Under the pieces are notes generated by a model, which searched no databases, was not told the origin of the DNA, and saw only the letters and a list, made by a program, of their open reading frames with translations. The position numbers and the translations under genes are program-made. From positions 9,083 through 33,251 of the forward strand of contig WVXJ01000043.1 in the NCBI GenBank assembly GCA_011773575.1: a DNA stretch of 24,169 nt. Reading direction: 5' to 3'. Numbering within the stretch: position 1 is the first letter of the stretch; the number at the start of each line of letters is the position of its first letter. Positions 1 to 7,073 of this stretch are shown here, piece after piece. The DNA is from Armatimonadota bacterium. GTDB lineage: Bacteria > Armatimonadota > Hebobacteria > Hebobacterales > WVXJ01.

Positions 1-86
1 CGCCTGCGCACCGCCTCCAGTCCCTTGAGGACGCGGATGCTTCGGGCGTCGTATTTAGCTGTTGCTGAAGCAGGGGCACTGGACAC
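1..86 (-). CDS. gyrB: DNA gyrase subunit B, N-terminal fragment (runs off left edge)
   Basis: Only the first 28 or so codons are inside the window. On the minus strand a GTG start at 84-86 opens a frame whose product contains KYDARSIRVLKGLEAVRRR. This matches the highly conserved beginning of GyrB/ParE proteins (YD-x-SIxVLKGLEAVRxRPGMYIG), just before the ATPase domain. A strong Shine-Dalgarno sequence (AAAGGAGA, 92-99) lies six bases before the GTG, which fixes the start. GyrB is the ATP-hydrolysing subunit of type II topoisomerase, which introduces negative supercoils with GyrA. ParE of topoisomerase IV has a similar N-terminus and cannot be excluded from 28 residues; gyrB is the more common choice. 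The gene diverges from the TPR lipoprotein gene. Confidence 0.85.
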   Translation of the reverse strand, partial: MSSAPASATAKYDARSIRVLKGLEAVRR

Positions 87-190
87 AGATGTCTCCTTTC
101 TAAGTCACGAAAAGGGCCAAAACAGCCCGTTTCTTGGGTCTCTAAGGGGGGCGAAAAACCCGCTCAAAATCAAGGTTTTTCTGCCCTGTA

Positions 191-220
191 ATAATACCAT
201 GTTTGAGGGGGGCACATCAA
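191..220 (-). promoter_or_regulatory. Predicted sigma-70-type promoter for gyrB
   Basis: On the minus strand TTGATG (215-220) is separated by 18 bases from TATTAT (191-196). Transcription would begin near 183 and give a leader of about 95 bases before the gyrB GTG. The leader contains a hairpin with arms AAAAACC/GGTTTTT (154-180). The promoter is called from sequence likeness only. Confidence 0.45.
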
Positions 221-238
221 GCGTTTCGGAGGGCAAAT

Positions 239-970
239 ATGGCGCCTTTTTCGATGTCCCAAGGCAGGCTTTTTCCTCAGTTTCGCAGAAGTCAAACTAG
301 CATGGTTAGACCTCTTTTCGCGGCATGGTTGGCACTCTCTCTTTTCGCCCTAACCGGCTGTGGGCCGGTGGAAGAATATGCCGCCTCAAAAAGTTCAGAG
401 AGGCTGCTCGCGGAAGGTCTGGAAGCCCTTAAATTAGGAGATGACGCCAAGGCTGAGACGGCTTTTCGCCAGGCCGCTTCACTGAAGCCAAGCGGTGACG
501 TAGTGGCGCGCATCGGGCTGGCTTATCATTTCGACGGCCGCTTTGAACAAGCGCTGCCCTGGTTGGAAAAGGCCTTCAAGTTCCGCAGTGATCAACCCTG
601 GTCTGTGCACGTCGCACGCGCCGCCGGATATGCAGCCTCCGGCCAGCCTGAAATAGGGATCCGGTTGATGCAGGACGCGCATTCAAATATGCCGGATGAC
701 GCCTACATGCTCAACAATGTAACTTACGTCATGGCCGATGCCGGCCTGCTTCTTGACGAAGTCATAGTGGTGCTGGAAAAAGCCGTGAAGCAGGCCCCTG
801 GCAATGGAGTAGTCCTGGATTCGCTGGGATGGGCCTATTTCAGACAAGGGCGGGTTGAGCAGGCGCTCCCTATTCTGGAAGAGGCAGAGCGGTTGTCCAG
901 GAACGGCGAGATTAAAGCACATGTACTGGAGGCGCGCCGTGCGCTGCAATCCAGAAAATCGGGTCAATGA
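239..970 (+). CDS. TPR-repeat lipoprotein
   Basis: The protein of about 243 residues has a hydrophobic segment ending in a lipobox (LFALTG then Cys), so it is probably an exported lipoprotein anchored at that cysteine. The rest is built of tetratricopeptide-type helix pairs. Examples are the stretch with LGDDAKAETAFRQAA, the pair around RFEQALPWLEKAF, and a C-terminal LDSLGWAYFRQGRVEQALP unit, which is the canonical TPR pattern of W/L-G-Y-A-F-P positions. Such proteins act as protein-binding scaffolds, and nothing shows the partner. I chose ATG 239 because GGAGGG lies five bases upstream. A later ATG at 302 would give a shorter, more typical lipoprotein signal peptide but lacks a clear Shine-Dalgarno. 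The stop overlaps the next gene's ATG (ATGA), so the two are probably translationally coupled. Confidence 0.8.
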   Translation: MAPFSMSQGRLFPQFRRSQTSMVRPLFAAWLALSLFALTGCGPVEEYAASKSSERLLAEGLEALKLGDDAKAETAFRQAASLKPSGDVVARIGLAYHFDGRFEQALPWLEKAFKFRSDQPWSVHVARAAGYAASGQPEIGIRLMQDAHSNMPDDAYMLNNVTYVMADAGLLLDEVIVVLEKAVKQAPGNGVVLDSLGWAYFRQGRVEQALPILEEAERLSRNGEIKAHVLEARRALQSRKSGQ

Positions 971-2244
971 ACATCATCGAAATCATTCGCAAGAAGCGTG
1001 ACGGTGGCACACTCTCAAGCGCCGAGGTGGGTTTTCTGGTGCGGGGTATCGCGAATCGCGCGGTGGAGGATTCTCAAGTCGGCGCTTTTCTGATGGCCGC
1101 TTGTCTTCGAGGTCTGTCCAATGAAGAGACGAGCGCTCTCGCTCTGGCAATGGCGGAATCGGGCGACATGCTCGATCTTTCCTCCATTCCGGACACGGTT
1201 GACAAACACTCTACCGGCGGAGTGGGGGACAAGACCACTTTGGTAGTCGCGCCCCTGGTTGCCGCCGCCGGAGTGCCGGTGCCCAAGCTTTCAGGCCGCG
1301 CCCTCGGGCATACCAGCGGCACCATAGACCGGCTGGAATCCATCCGAGGGCTGCGAACCGACCTGGAGACAGACGAATTCATAGCACAGGTGAAGGAGAT
1401 TGGTGTCGCCATTGGCGGACAGACGGCCCGACTTGTACCCGCCGACAAGAGGATGTATGCCTTGCGAGATAAGACTGCGACGGTTGATGTTATCCCATTG
1501 ATTGCGGCCTCAGTCATGAGCAAGAAGCTGGCCGGCGGCGCGGCGAATATTCTGCTGGATGTGAAATGCGGACAAGGAGCCTTTGTCAGAGACCTGAGCC
1601 AGGCGAAGCAACTTGCTGAGACTATGGTTCAGATCGGAAGGGCAGCAGGCCAGCATACGCGCGCTCTGGTGACAGCTATGAATCAGCCCTTGGGAAATGC
1701 AGTGGGGGAGGGGCTGGAGATGTGGGAGGCGATCCACACCCTACAGGGCGAGGGGCCTGAGGATTTCCTGGAATTATGCCTGTTGGTGGGTTCTCATATG
1801 GTGCATCTGGGTGGAAAGGGGAAATCCCCCGAGACGGCCAGGGATTTGCTGGAGAGGCTGCTGAGAAGCGGCGGCGCCAGGGAGAAGTTTCGCCAAATGG
1901 TGGCCGCTCAAGGAGGTGCCGCGGAGATACTGGAGGAGCCCGATTCATTGGCCCAGGCGCGCCATCGGGTCGAAGCAAGGGCCTCAGCAAGCGGATATAT
2001 TCAAGAGATTGATGCCCGCGTCATCGCCGAGGTGGCGCGCAGTCTGGTGAGTAATCACACCGGTGGCATTCTTCTGAAACACAAAGTGGGAGAGCAAGTA
2101 GTTGAAGGGGATACTATGGCGCTCCTGCTGTCTGATGCATCCGAAGAACTGGATGAGGGTCGCGCCAAAGTTGAAGCCACTTATGTCATCGGCGATAAGC
2201 CGCCTCAGTCAGCCCCCTTGCTTCTCTGTCCTCCTATTGACTGA
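967..2244 (+). CDS. deoA: Pyrimidine-nucleoside (thymidine) phosphorylase
   Basis: The 425-residue product is full length for the PyNP/DeoA family, dimeric cytoplasmic enzymes that cleave pyrimidine nucleosides with phosphate to give the free base and (deoxy)ribose-1-phosphate for salvage. The family signature SGRALGHTSGT is at residues 109-119 and the phosphate-binding DKHSTGGVGDK motif at 79-89. By alignment with E. coli thymidine phosphorylase, K80, S82, R167, S182 and K186 correspond to the known K84, S86, R171, S186 and K190, so the active site looks intact. The C-terminal part carries the usual alpha/beta domain with a GGILLKHKVGEQV stretch. Sequence alone does not separate thymidine-specific DeoA from broader Pdp enzymes. 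The gene overlaps the upstream TPR lipoprotein gene by four bases and converges on the hydrolase gene ending at 2287. Confidence 0.92.
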   Translation: MNIIEIIRKKRDGGTLSSAEVGFLVRGIANRAVEDSQVGAFLMAACLRGLSNEETSALALAMAESGDMLDLSSIPDTVDKHSTGGVGDKTTLVVAPLVAAAGVPVPKLSGRALGHTSGTIDRLESIRGLRTDLETDEFIAQVKEIGVAIGGQTARLVPADKRMYALRDKTATVDVIPLIAASVMSKKLAGGAANILLDVKCGQGAFVRDLSQAKQLAETMVQIGRAAGQHTRALVTAMNQPLGNAVGEGLEMWEAIHTLQGEGPEDFLELCLLVGSHMVHLGGKGKSPETARDLLERLLRSGGAREKFRQMVAAQGGAAEILEEPDSLAQARHRVEARASASGYIQEIDARVIAEVARSLVSNHTGGILLKHKVGEQVVEGDTMALLLSDASEELDEGRAKVEATYVIGDKPPQSAPLLLCPPID

Positions 2245-2271
2245 GGCCTGCCCTCCGGTATCCAACAGAGC

Positions 2272-2285
2272 CTCTCAACTCTCAA
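2272..2285 (-). repeat. Two tandem heptads (TTGAGAG) after the C26-type hydrolase stop
   Basis: Read on the minus strand, two perfect TTGAGAG units sit one base after the TGA stop (2287-2289) of the gamma-glutamyl-hydrolase-like gene. Related heptads follow the stop codons of ftsH, the NlpC/P60 gene and pheA, always with the G-rich strand as coding strand. Confidence 0.6.
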
Positions 2286-2286
2286 G

Positions 2287-2991
2287 TCACGCCTGTACCC
2301 TTCTGCCCGCGGCTTCCACCAATCCTTCAATGAGTCGCCTCTGTATCGGACAGCAAGCCCACATCCTTTCCGGATGCCACTCAATGCCAATGAGAAAAGG
2401 CGCCGAAGGCTTCTCGACAGCCTCGATCAGCCCATCTGTCGAAAAAGCACAAGCGGCCAATCCTGTTCCCAATCTGCTTGGTGCTTGGTGGTGGGAAGTA
2501 TTGACGAAACAAGGACCTTCTCCCAGAAAGCCCGCCAGCCTGGAGTTGGCTCGGATTTCCACAAGGTGACCGAGAGCGTCTCCAGGTGAGGGAGCATCGT
2601 GAACCAGCGCGCCGGGCAGGTCGTCAGGGATGTGCTGAAGGAGTTTGCCGCCGGCGGCTACCACAAGCACTTGCATCCCCCGGCAAATCGCGAGCAATGG
2701 AAGGCTGTGCTGCAGGGCCTTCTGACAAAGGAGCAGTTCGAATTCGTCCCTCGCGCGAGAAAGCCGGCGAGGTGCCACCCGTTCTGCTTCACCATAGAAT
2801 GAAGGTTGAATATCACCACCACCGGTTAGGATGACGCCCGGCAGATTTGAGGGATCGAGTGAGCCGCTGGACTCCGGGGTGAGCAGAAGCGGTTCCCCTC
2901 CGGCGGCATGAACAGCACTTGCAAAAGACTCCCAGGCTGGCTGGGTATTGCTTTCCGCAGAGACGCCGATGAGGGGCCTTTGGCGTGGCAT
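2287..2991 (-). CDS. Class I glutamine-amidotransferase-like hydrolase (peptidase C26, PuuD-like)
   Basis: The 234-residue protein matches the gamma-glutamyl-GABA hydrolase/C26 family. It has the glycine turn TGGGD (56-60), the nucleophile elbow AICRGMQ with Cys103, and the C-terminal pair H206 and E208 in IEWHPE, giving a complete Cys-His-Glu triad. Known members hydrolyse gamma-glutamyl amide bonds, for example gamma-glutamyl-GABA in putrescine breakdown. None of the other putrescine genes is nearby, so the substrate is open. It lies 27 bases downstream of rpsT on the same strand and may be read through from the rpsT promoter; no good Shine-Dalgarno precedes its ATG. A weak inverted repeat (AGCCTA/TAGGCT, about 3001-3025) sits in the gap. 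Confidence 0.85.
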   Translation of the reverse strand: MPRQRPLIGVSAESNTQPAWESFASAVHAAGGEPLLLTPESSGSLDPSNLPGVILTGGGDIQPSFYGEAERVAPRRLSRARDEFELLLCQKALQHSLPLLAICRGMQVLVVAAGGKLLQHIPDDLPGALVHDAPSPGDALGHLVEIRANSRLAGFLGEGPCFVNTSHHQAPSRLGTGLAACAFSTDGLIEAVEKPSAPFLIGIEWHPERMWACCPIQRRLIEGLVEAAGRRVQA

Positions 2992-3018
2992 TGATAAGAG
3001 AGCCTATCTGAGAGCGCC

Positions 3019-3309
3019 CTAGGCTTCAGTGGACTGGGCGGGGGCGACTGCTTTATTAAGGCGGCGCGCGAGGCGAGATTTCTTTCTTGCAGCGGCGCGC
3101 TTATGGACTACCCCCTTTGTTGCTGCTTTGTCCAATGCGCGGGAAGCCGCCTTTACCGCCGCAGCCGCATCCTCGGGCGCGGAGTCGATTGCTGAACGGG
3201 CCGCCCCTACCGCGGTCTTCACGGTGGACTTTATCGACATATTGCGCAACTGGCGCTTGCGGGATTGCCGCAAGTGCTTCGCCTGTAAGGAAATCTTCTT
3301 TTTCGGCAA
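3019..3309 (-). CDS. rpsT: 30S ribosomal protein S20
   Basis: The small, very basic 96-residue protein begins MPKKKISLQAKHLRQSRKRQ and continues with the alanine- and lysine-rich helices typical of S20 (VKAASRALDKAATKGVVHKRAAARKKSRLARRLNK). S20 binds 16S rRNA early in 30S assembly. Its length fits the family (about 85-100 residues). The initiation codon is TTG, preceded at good distance by GAGGAG, and a promoter with a perfect TATAAT lies just upstream. A TTG/UUG start is also used by E. coli rpsT, where it is tied to autoregulation; whether that applies here is inference. It is followed by the C26-type hydrolase gene. Confidence 0.95.
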   Translation of the reverse strand: MPKKKISLQAKHLRQSRKRQLRNMSIKSTVKTAVGAARSAIDSAPEDAAAAVKAASRALDKAATKGVVHKRAAARKKSRLARRLNKAVAPAQSTEA

Positions 3310-3338
3310 CTGTATTCTCCTCTCAGAAATGCCCGCAG

Positions 3339-3368
3339 ATTATAGCACGGCCTGAAGCCATCGGGCAA
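3339..3368 (-). promoter_or_regulatory. Promoter for rpsT
   Basis: On the minus strand TTGCCC (3363-3368) and a perfect TATAAT (3339-3344) are 18 bases apart. TG one base before the -10 makes it an extended -10 promoter. Transcription would start near 3331, leaving a leader of about 22 bases with the GAGGAG ribosome site. Confidence 0.65.
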
Positions 3369-3400
3369 GCCGTCTTGGATTGGGCGCGATACGCCCTGAT

Positions 3401-4813
3401 TCAACCGGTGAGGGCGGTTATTCTCGCCATGAGTTCATCTGCTCGCGCCCGTTTTGGCGCTTCAACTATTATTCTTATGACCGGTTCCGTATTGGAGGGT
3501 CTCACTTGGAGCCAGGAGCGGTCGGCGAACCTGATCTTGAGCCCGTCCGGCTGAACGATATCCCCTTCCGCAAAGACTTGCCGGGTACGCTCCATCAGCC
3601 CTTGCGCTTCTGCTTCGCTCTCATAGCGTATCTTGCGTTTGAGCATGTAATAGCGAGGCAGTCTTCTTGCGACCTGAGAGAGGGTTTCACGCTGTAGAGC
3701 CAGATGTTCCAAAACGAGTGCCATCGCAATATGGCTGTCTCTGCCGTAACATACCGGCGGATAGATTACGCCTCCGTTTCCTTCCCCGCCAAAGCCAACG
3801 CGGCCCTGGTTATGTATTTCGATAAGCGCACGGGAGAGGTTTATCTCGCCCACTCTCACCTCTGCCAATTCCGCGCCCGCAGCATTCGCCAAATCATCTA
3901 TCATCTGACTGGTGGAGGTGTTCTTTACGACAACCGGCCGGCTTTGCCCGTGGCGCTTCAGCAAGTGTCTTACTACAACCGCCAGCGTGTATTCTTCACC
4001 AATAGGTTTCCCGCTTTCCGATACCAGAGCGAGCCGGTCAGCGTCTTCGTCCTGAGCCAAACCCAAGTCGAATCCTTTGGCTCGCACGGTCTCTGCAAGC
4101 ATTGCCAGATTCTGCGGAGCGGGCTCGGAATCCCTCTTCACACGCACCATATCAACTTCACACCCAAGAGACTCCAGAAGTCGAGGTGCCACTCGCTCTC
4201 CGGTACCACAGGCGGTGTCGAGTGCTACACGAAAGCCTCTTCGTCTTATCGCCTTCGCGTCAATCTGGGCAAGCACTTCTCCCAGATGCGTCTCAATCGC
4301 CTGGGTGTTTCGGTCCATCGGGCAGGAGACGGGATCGGGATGGATTTGGCCTGCCCTGATGTCCTCTGAAAGTTCGAACATCCTTTGAATCTGTTTCGCA
4401 TCCGCGACGATCGCGTGAGGGCCCAGCAGGAACTTGAAACCGTTCCATTCCGGGGGGTTGTGGCTGGCCGTGATGGCAATTCCTCCGTCGGCTTTAAGTC
4501 TATGCATCATAACCTGAGCCGTGGGCGTCGGAACAATCCCCAGGTACACGAGTTCGGTCGGCTGCGAACACACGCCTGCCAGAACCTCGAGCAGCAGCCA
4601 TTCCCCGGAGGGCCTTGTATCTCGCGTTAAGACGACTACGGGCTTCTTCCCGGAGAGCAGAAGACGAAACGCCGCCCCGAACCTGCGCGCCACGTCGGGA
4701 GTGAGTGAGGAGCCGACTATACCTCTGACCCCCGAATAGGAGATCTTCAAGGAATCACTCTGCTCGGCGAAATTGCCTCCGCCGGAAGCTCGGCCTCGCT
4801 CTCTTAATGACAT
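3401..4813 (-). CDS. Phosphohexomutase (phosphoglucosamine/phosphomannomutase family)
   Basis: The 470-residue alpha-D-phosphohexomutase has all the catalytic landmarks: the phosphoserine loop TASHNP with Ser117, the magnesium-binding DEDADR (Asp255, 257, 259), the sugar-binding GEGNGG (343-348) and the C-terminal phosphate-binding RPSNTEP (438-444). Such enzymes move phosphate between the C6 and C1 hydroxyls of a hexose phosphate, feeding cell-wall and glycan precursors. The N-terminal motif is YSGVRGIVG rather than the FGTDGIRG of classical GlmM, and about 20 extra residues precede it. I therefore do not choose between glucosamine- and mannose-phosphate substrates. If no other glmM exists in the genome, this is the likely one. 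Its ATG lies inside the end of the octanoyltransferase gene (10-base overlap), which indicates translational coupling. Confidence 0.88.
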   Translation of the reverse strand: MSLRERGRASGGGNFAEQSDSLKISYSGVRGIVGSSLTPDVARRFGAAFRLLLSGKKPVVVLTRDTRPSGEWLLLEVLAGVCSQPTELVYLGIVPTPTAQVMMHRLKADGGIAITASHNPPEWNGFKFLLGPHAIVADAKQIQRMFELSEDIRAGQIHPDPVSCPMDRNTQAIETHLGEVLAQIDAKAIRRRGFRVALDTACGTGERVAPRLLESLGCEVDMVRVKRDSEPAPQNLAMLAETVRAKGFDLGLAQDEDADRLALVSESGKPIGEEYTLAVVVRHLLKRHGQSRPVVVKNTSTSQMIDDLANAAGAELAEVRVGEINLSRALIEIHNQGRVGFGGEGNGGVIYPPVCYGRDSHIAMALVLEHLALQRETLSQVARRLPRYYMLKRKIRYESEAEAQGLMERTRQVFAEGDIVQPDGLKIRFADRSWLQVRPSNTEPVIRIIVEAPKRARADELMARITALTG

Positions 4814-5628
4814 GTCGAATGTCCTTTTTTCGAGCCAGGTGCCGCGACTCGACAGAGCGGAAGCAGTTCTACTGCGCGCTCCTTCTCTGCTTCCGTAAGT
4901 TCGCTTGAAGTGAATGCTACTCCCAGGGCCTCTTCAAAGCCTTGCCGCAGTGCCTCTGCCGCCTCCTCAGGCCCGACACTGCGCCCGGCCGCTTCCCACA
5001 GTCCCATGGCGGCTGAGCCCTCTGAGTTGCCGTCCATGCCCTGGAAGAATTCCCGCCATTTATCCGACTCTATCAGGAAAGGAAGCGAGTTCTGCTGAAG
5101 TAAAGTCTGGCCTCGATGCACCTGGGCGGAGCCTACGATTTTACGGCCCGCGACCATTAGATCACAGCGGGCTTTGACCGCGAAACAGGCCGCCGGTGAG
5201 CCTTTCTGTGTCGGTTTGACGGCGGCCTGTGGGCTTTGCGCGGAGCGTTCCATCAGTTCCGCGGGTACGCCCACTTTGTGCAGACCGGCAATGATGCCCT
5301 GGGCGAGATAGCGGTAGGACTCCATCACACCTTGAGTGCCCAAAGAAGAAAGGGGAGCGATGATACTGAAGGTAATCTCCTTATCGTGCAAGATGGCGCG
5401 GCCTCCAGTGGGACGGCGCGCAACTTCCAACCCCTTGGCTCGGCAGGCGTCGAGATTCAGGGCCCTTTCCGGACGCTGAAAATGCCCCAGAGATATTGCC
5501 GGCGGCTGCCAGGAGTAGATCCTCAGCGTGGGAGCGACTTCGCCCCGAATGCAGGCTTCGAGGATTGCCTCATCCACGGCCATGTTCCAGGAGCCGGTGC
5601 CGGGGCCGCTGTTAATCAGACGCCACAT
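4804..5628 (-). CDS. lipM: Lipoate-protein ligase A family protein, probably LipM-type octanoyltransferase
   Basis: The 274-residue protein belongs to the BPL/LplA/LipB family. It has the RRPTGGRAILHD motif (71-82) and the lysine-containing GRKIVGSAQVHRG (161-173, Lys163). A cysteine in the context AACFAVKAR (Cys148) occupies the place of the catalytic cysteine of Bacillus LipM (ACF followed by the KxxGSAQ segment). LipM moves octanoyl from acyl-carrier protein onto the E2/GcvH lipoyl domains, the first step of endogenous lipoate synthesis. LplA ligases lack that cysteine, so the octanoyltransferase reading is preferred. No lipA or lipoylated enzyme gene is in the window. The start overlaps the end of the ABC ATPase gene and the end overlaps the mutase gene, so the three are probably one transcript. 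Confidence 0.82.
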   Translation of the reverse strand: MWRLINSGPGTGSWNMAVDEAILEACIRGEVAPTLRIYSWQPPAISLGHFQRPERALNLDACRAKGLEVARRPTGGRAILHDKEITFSIIAPLSSLGTQGVMESYRYLAQGIIAGLHKVGVPAELMERSAQSPQAAVKPTQKGSPAACFAVKARCDLMVAGRKIVGSAQVHRGQTLLQQNSLPFLIESDKWREFFQGMDGNSEGSAAMGLWEAAGRSVGPEEAAEALRQGFEEALGVAFTSSELTEAEKERAVELLPLCRVAAPGSKKGHSTCH

Positions 5629-6949
5629 CTTTGGGTTCCGCGCGAGTGGATTCGGTCAGTGAGGCTTGAGGATGTGGGGCAGTGCTTGGAATCGCTATCG
5701 CCCCAAGTGACACCAACTCCTGGAAGAGCCTGCTCGCTTTTCCGTCGGAAAAATCGCGCTCTTCAATAGGAGGCGCATTTCCCAGCAGCACCTCACGGCC
5801 TGCGCGCAAGGCTTCCCCGGCGGCCTCCAGATTGGCGAGATTGCCCTCTCCAAATGGAACCGCACACACTACAACGATCTCCGCGGCCTTTGCCAGGGCG
5901 CAGTTCTGTTGATGCGCCTCTTCGGAGATGGGCGAAAAAGGCGCCTCTTCTACCCGCTCAAGATCAAGGTTCTCCGCGGTCTGTTGATCCGAATCTGTTA
6001 CGTTCACCACACCAACCGAGACCTCATAGCCTTCCGTCGCGAGTTCGGACAAGAGTCCGGCTCCGGTGCCTGCTCCACAGATGACATGCACTCTCCGACC
6101 CTCTTTGCCAGCCTGCGCGACGGCTTCGAGGGATGGCTTTTCCACTGGAGCGGAAATGGGACGGTGTGCCAGCGTAATGTAGGGACGGCCGGTGGCAGGA
6201 TGTGCTTTAACGCGCGCATGCACTCCATAAGCGTGCCTGATGCTATCTTCAGTAATAACTTCGTTCGGAGAGCCGCTTGCTATGGCACGGCCTCCGGCGA
6301 GCATGACGAGGCGGTCACAATACATGGAGGCAAGGTTCAGATCGTGTAGCGCGGTAATCACGGTCAAGGCTTTTTGGCGTATGAGTCGTTGGAGTAAATC
6401 GAGCACCTGAATCTGATGATTGATGTCCAGATGGGCAATGGGCTCATCCGCGAGCAGTATCTTGGGCTGTTGGGCAAGTGCCCGCGCAATCACTGCTCGC
6501 TGGCGTTCACCGCCGGAGATCGCTGTGGCGGGACGGTGGGCAAGACCCTCCATATTGGTGAGCCTGAGACATTCCCAGGCGACGCCCAAGTCCTCTTTCC
6601 CTTCCACTGTGAAGCGGCCGAGGTGAGGGGAGCGGCCCATCAACACCATTTCCAGAACGCTGAAATCGAATGCGACTGGAGAGTCTTGCGGGACGACCGC
6701 AATCTTGCGCGCCAGCCAGGACGCTCCCTTTTTCCGGATGTCCTCTCCCTCGACTCTGACTTCTCCGGCTAGGGGATGCAGAACGCGGCTAAAGAGGCGA
6801 ATAAGAGTGGATTTGCCGGAGCCATTGGGACCCACCAAGCCGATGAATTCTCCCTCCTGCACAGATAGGGAGAGATTCGAGATTACCGGTCGCTCGTCGT
6901 AGCCGACAGCGACTGTTTCCGCTTCAAGTAGTCGTGCCTGCCTTTGCAT
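5612..6949 (-). CDS. ABC transporter ATPase (cobalamin/iron-siderophore type) with extra C-terminal domain
   Basis: Residues 1-265 form a complete ABC ATPase of the BtuD/FhuC/HmuV type: Walker A GPNGSGKST (40-48), Q-loop Gln88, signature SGGERQR (145-151), Walker B ILLADEP (164-170) and switch His202. Residues about 285-425 are a second alpha/beta domain with a glycine-rich beginning (VHVICGAGTGAGLL) and the stretches EIVVVCAVPFGEGNLANLEAA and GREVLLGNA, resembling a nucleotide- or ligand-binding fold. I recall similar tails on some importer ATPases but cannot name a function. Importers of this class need a BtuC/FecD-type permease and a binding protein; neither is in the window, so the ATPase is an orphan here. 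It lies 124 bases downstream of ftsH and overlaps lipM by 17 bases. Confidence 0.85.
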   Translation of the reverse strand: MQRQARLLEAETVAVGYDERPVISNLSLSVQEGEFIGLVGPNGSGKSTLIRLFSRVLHPLAGEVRVEGEDIRKKGASWLARKIAVVPQDSPVAFDFSVLEMVLMGRSPHLGRFTVEGKEDLGVAWECLRLTNMEGLAHRPATAISGGERQRAVIARALAQQPKILLADEPIAHLDINHQIQVLDLLQRLIRQKALTVITALHDLNLASMYCDRLVMLAGGRAIASGSPNEVITEDSIRHAYGVHARVKAHPATGRPYITLAHRPISAPVEKPSLEAVAQAGKEGRRVHVICGAGTGAGLLSELATEGYEVSVGVVNVTDSDQQTAENLDLERVEEAPFSPISEEAHQQNCALAKAAEIVVVCAVPFGEGNLANLEAAGEALRAGREVLLGNAPPIEERDFSDGKASRLFQELVSLGAIAIPSTAPHPQASLTESTRAEPKDVASD

Positions 6950-7028
6950 TGCGCCCTAATGGTAGCCGTTCCGCGCCGCCGTCGCAAGTAAGCGGTCCGG
7001 CCGAGAAAAGGTCGAGGCGTTCGAATTG

Positions 7029-7073
7029 CCTCGACCCTTGACTCTCGACTCTGGACGCTTGACCCCGGGACCC
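7029..7073 (-). repeat. Degenerate heptad array after ftsH stop
   Basis: On the minus strand, starting directly after the ftsH TGA, about six imperfect 7-base units ending in GTC/GTCA follow one another (AGCGTCC, AGAGTCG, AGAGTCA, AGGGTCG and others). They fill the left part of the gap before the ABC ATPase gene and follow the same A/G-rich heptad theme seen after three other genes. Confidence 0.6.

Noticed and set aside
203..238. Earlier start for the TPR lipoprotein gene
   Set aside because: ATG 239 has GGAGGG at the right distance; the extra N-terminal residues would only push the signal peptide further inward.
25..300. Open frame of 91 codons at the left edge on the plus strand
   Set aside because: It crosses the gyrB start and promoter on the other strand, has no ribosome site and no recognisable product.
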